Shown here: positions 63,945-64,000 of the stretch, piece after piece
How positions within the stretch are numbered: position 1 is the stretch's first letter
Layout of the letters: each line of letters starts with the position of its first letter
DNA from: [Lactobacillus] timonensis
GTDB taxonomy: Bacteria; Bacillota; Bacilli; Lactobacillales; Lactobacillaceae
NCBI RefSeq assembly: GCF_900240275.1
Contig: NZ_LT964761.1
Location: 1,387,388 to 1,451,387 of the forward strand
DNA length: 64,000 bases
Direction: 5' to 3'
Notes under the pieces: generated by a model
Database searches by the model: none
Told to the model about the DNA's origin: nothing
What the model saw: the letters and a program-made list of their open reading frames with translations, nothing else
Translations under genes and position numbers: made by a program

Positions 63945-63991
63945 GGACAATCACCACGATTTAGGCTTTGGGGTGATTGTCCGTTTTTTTT
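63945..63991 (+). terminator. Terminator-like hairpin at the right part of the IS
   Basis: GGACAATCACC (63945-63955) pairs with GGTGATTGTCC (63972-63982) and eight Ts follow on the plus strand. It lies in the transposase 5' leader, in the orientation that stops transcripts running through the IS opposite to the transposase. On the minus strand no T-tract follows. Confidence 0.7.
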
Positions 63992-64000
63992 ATTGTCATC

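Larger units (their letters stand above)
62556..64000 (-). mobile_element. ISL3-family insertion sequence (runs off the window)
   Basis: The left terminal sequence begins GGCTCTTTGTCAATCGGT, the ISL3/IS1165-like inverted-repeat type of lactic acid bacteria. The minus-strand transposase lies inside. The other terminal repeat is not found before base 64000, so the element (expected size about 1.5 kb) ends just outside. The eight bases 62548-62555 (TTTTTTGT) are the candidate left copy of the 8-bp target duplication typical of ISL3. No cargo genes are seen. Confidence 0.85.

Overview
The window is a stretch of low-to-mid GC Firmicute chromosome. It almost certainly comes from a lactobacillus, most likely a Limosilactobacillus-type species. 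The gene order (typA-ftsW, comEA-comEB-comEC-holA-rpsT, rpsO-RNase J2, tuf, tig-clpX-engB, obg-rnz-recJ-apt, lexA/ynzC/yneF, rpsB-tsf-pyrH-frr-uppS-cdsA-rseP-proS-polC, rimP-nusA-infB-rbfA-truB-ribF, hrcA-grpE-dnaK-dnaJ) is the standard lactobacillus backbone. A mevalonate-pathway HMG-CoA synthase, a nucleoside deoxyribosyltransferase and an ISL3-type transposase with the IS1165-like end sequence fit the same group. Species assignment is inference only.

Layout. 1-9000: tail of typA, then ftsW, a YlbG-family gene, rsmD, coaD and a YlbL-type PDZ protease, then the competence DNA-uptake genes comEA, comEB and comEC, and holA. 9000-18000: rpsT (minus), rpsO, a degenerate RNase J2, a TPR protein, tuf, a proton/cation P-type ATPase and trigger factor. 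18000-29300: clpX, engB, a previously overlooked 41-residue gene on the minus strand, an orphan amino-acid ABC ATPase, uvrC, obgE, rnz, an SDR enzyme, recJ and apt. 29300-36500: deoxyribosyltransferase and thiolase (minus), an unknown membrane protein, tRNA-Ser(CGA), mvaS, lexA divergent from ynzC and yneF around an SOS box, plsC, and a TrmN6-like methyltransferase with a GIY-YIG protein. 36500-49000: translation, lipid and replication genes from rpsB to polC. 49000-57200: the rimP-nusA-rnpM-ylxQ-infB-rbfA operon, truB, ribF and a TrmH-family methyltransferase. 57200-62550: an unknown basic protein (minus), then hrcA-grpE-dnaK-dnaJ behind a CIRCE operator. 62556-64000: an ISL3-family insertion sequence that runs off the end.

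Almost every gene is housekeeping. I found no defence system, prophage, CRISPR array, biosynthetic cluster or other obviously new multi-gene system, and I do not claim one. The most interesting signals are regulatory and small. An intrinsic terminator has a 3' arm that is also the ribosome binding site of comEA, with the start codon at the end of its U-tract. At several other junctions a terminator sits directly before the next gene's ribosome binding site with no room for a promoter. A leader attenuator lies in front of the rimP-nusA operon and a second one between rpsB and tsf. The 41-residue minus-strand gene has its own promoter, a strong Shine-Dalgarno sequence and its own terminator. comEC has no conventional start codon before its first membrane segment. 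Start codons were adjusted from the longest open frame wherever a Shine-Dalgarno sequence pointed to an internal start; each case is stated.
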